DNA of 64,000 bases from NCBI RefSeq assembly GCF_031157525.1, contig NZ_JAVIXR010000001.1, positions 248,001 through 312,000 on the forward strand, in the 5' to 3' direction. Positions 63,453-64,000 of this stretch are shown piece by piece. The notes under the pieces were generated by a model. The model ran no database searches and was not told the origin of the DNA. It worked only from the letters and a program-made list of their open reading frames with translations. Position 1 is the stretch's first letter. Each line of letters begins with the position of its first letter. This DNA is from Marinobacter sediminicola (GTDB taxonomy: Bacteria > Pseudomonadota > Gammaproteobacteria > Pseudomonadales > Oleiphilaceae). Made by a program: the position numbers and the translations under genes.

Positions 63453-64000
63453 ATGACATCTGATTCAAAGCACACCGGCGATCTGAGATTCAGCGATCTG
63501 AATCTGGACAAACGCCTGCTGGACGCCATTGCCGCCATTGGTTTCGAATACTGCACGCCGATTCAGGCGGAAACTCTGCCCTGGACACTGGCGTGCCAGG
63601 ACTTGATAGGCCAGGCGCAAACAGGAACCGGGAAAACAGCGGCGTTTCTGATTACCGCCATTCAGAGCCTGCTCGAAACGCCAATACCAGAGGGCGATCG
63701 CTTTGCATCTGAGCCTCGGGTTCTGGCGCTGGCGCCTACGCGCGAACTGGCCATGCAGATTGCCAAGGATGCAGAAGAGTTGTGCAAACACACGGGCCAC
63801 AACGTCGTTACCGTAGTGGGTGGTATGCATTATGACAAGCAGCGCGAACAGCTGCACAACGGCATTGTTGATATTCTTGTGGCCACCCCGGGTCGCCTGA
63901 TTGACTTCCTTGGCTCCCAGGACGTATTCCTTGATCAGCTCGACATCCTCATTCTGGATGAGGCAGACCGAATGCTCGACATGGGATTCATTCCTGATGT
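63453..64000 (+). CDS. rhlB: DEAD-box RNA helicase, RhlB-like (cut by window end)
   Basis: The first 182 residues of a DEAD-box helicase; the gene runs off the window. The Q-motif ([14 protein letters not shown]), motif I AQTGTGKT, Ia [14 protein letters not shown] and DEAD ([15 protein letters not shown]) are present. The N-terminus ([20 protein letters not shown]) looks more like RhlB than other DEAD proteins. RhlB is the RNA degradosome helicase. Confidence 0.85.
   Translation, partial: MTSDSKHTGDLRFSDLNLDKRLLDAIAAIGFEYCTPIQAETLPWTLACQDLIGQAQTGTGKTAAFLITAIQSLLETPIPEGDRFASEPRVLALAPTRELAMQIAKDAEELCKHTGHNVVTVVGGMHYDKQREQLHNGIVDILVATPGRLIDFLGSQDVFLDQLDILILDEADRMLDMGFIPD

Overview
The window looks like a chromosomal segment from a marine gammaproteobacterium of the Marinobacter type. 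This is inferred from gene content: a Pseudomonas-like gap/edd/pyk set, ccoNOQP-ccoGHIS, TtcA, EpmC, an RhlB-like helicase, and a glycerol regulon served by an ABC importer. No database comparison was possible. I found no insertion sequence, integrase, prophage, CRISPR array, tRNA or rRNA. Coding density is high and only one intergenic gap exceeds 300 bp (12092-12422).

Central carbon, 1-6 kb: pyruvate kinase and type I GAPDH lie on the minus strand, divergent from 6-phosphogluconate dehydratase (Entner-Doudoroff). A nitroreductase and a uracil-DNA-glycosylase-family protein follow.

Glycerol regulon, 6-18.6 kb: glpD, glpR, glpK, a DhaR/AcoR-like sigma-54 activator, and a divergent six-gene glycerol ABC importer (glpSTPQUV type). 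No GlpF facilitator gene is present here. The gap between activator and importer holds a near-consensus -24/-12 promoter and two inverted repeats whose centres are 42 bp apart. The two ATPases are complementarily degenerate, so their dimer should have one canonical and one defective ATP site.

Envelope and redox region, 18.7-46 kb: ogt and apbE come first. A minus-strand trio follows: a single-CxxCH protein, a diheme LamG lipoprotein, and a Tat-exported DUF1501-like protein. A long plus-strand series then begins with a two-CxxCH beta-propeller lipoprotein resembling hydrazine-synthase alpha. It continues with two small beta-barrels, a TlpA thioredoxin, DUF4266, DUF3570, a coiled-coil protein, three TPR proteins and a small secreted protein. 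ExbB/TolQ, two ExbD/TolR and an AgmX-type TonB-like protein follow, recalling the Agl/Glt motor-envelope complex of Myxococcus. The first ExbD has Asn where the proton-carrying Asp should be. A C39 peptidase, two outer-membrane proteins (one FadL-like) and a MalM-like lipoprotein end the series. This region is the best candidate for an undescribed system.

Housekeeping and respiration, 46-64 kb: polysaccharide deacetylase, J-domain protein, TetR regulator and ttcA. Next come the cbb3 oxidase assembly genes (TauE-like, ccoS, ccoI, ccoH, ccoG) and structural genes (ccoP, Q, O, N) with an Anr/FNR-type box upstream of ccoN. A diguanylate cyclase, a monooxygenase-fold protein, a TusA-like protein, DsbD and EpmC follow, with an RhlB-like helicase cut by the window end.
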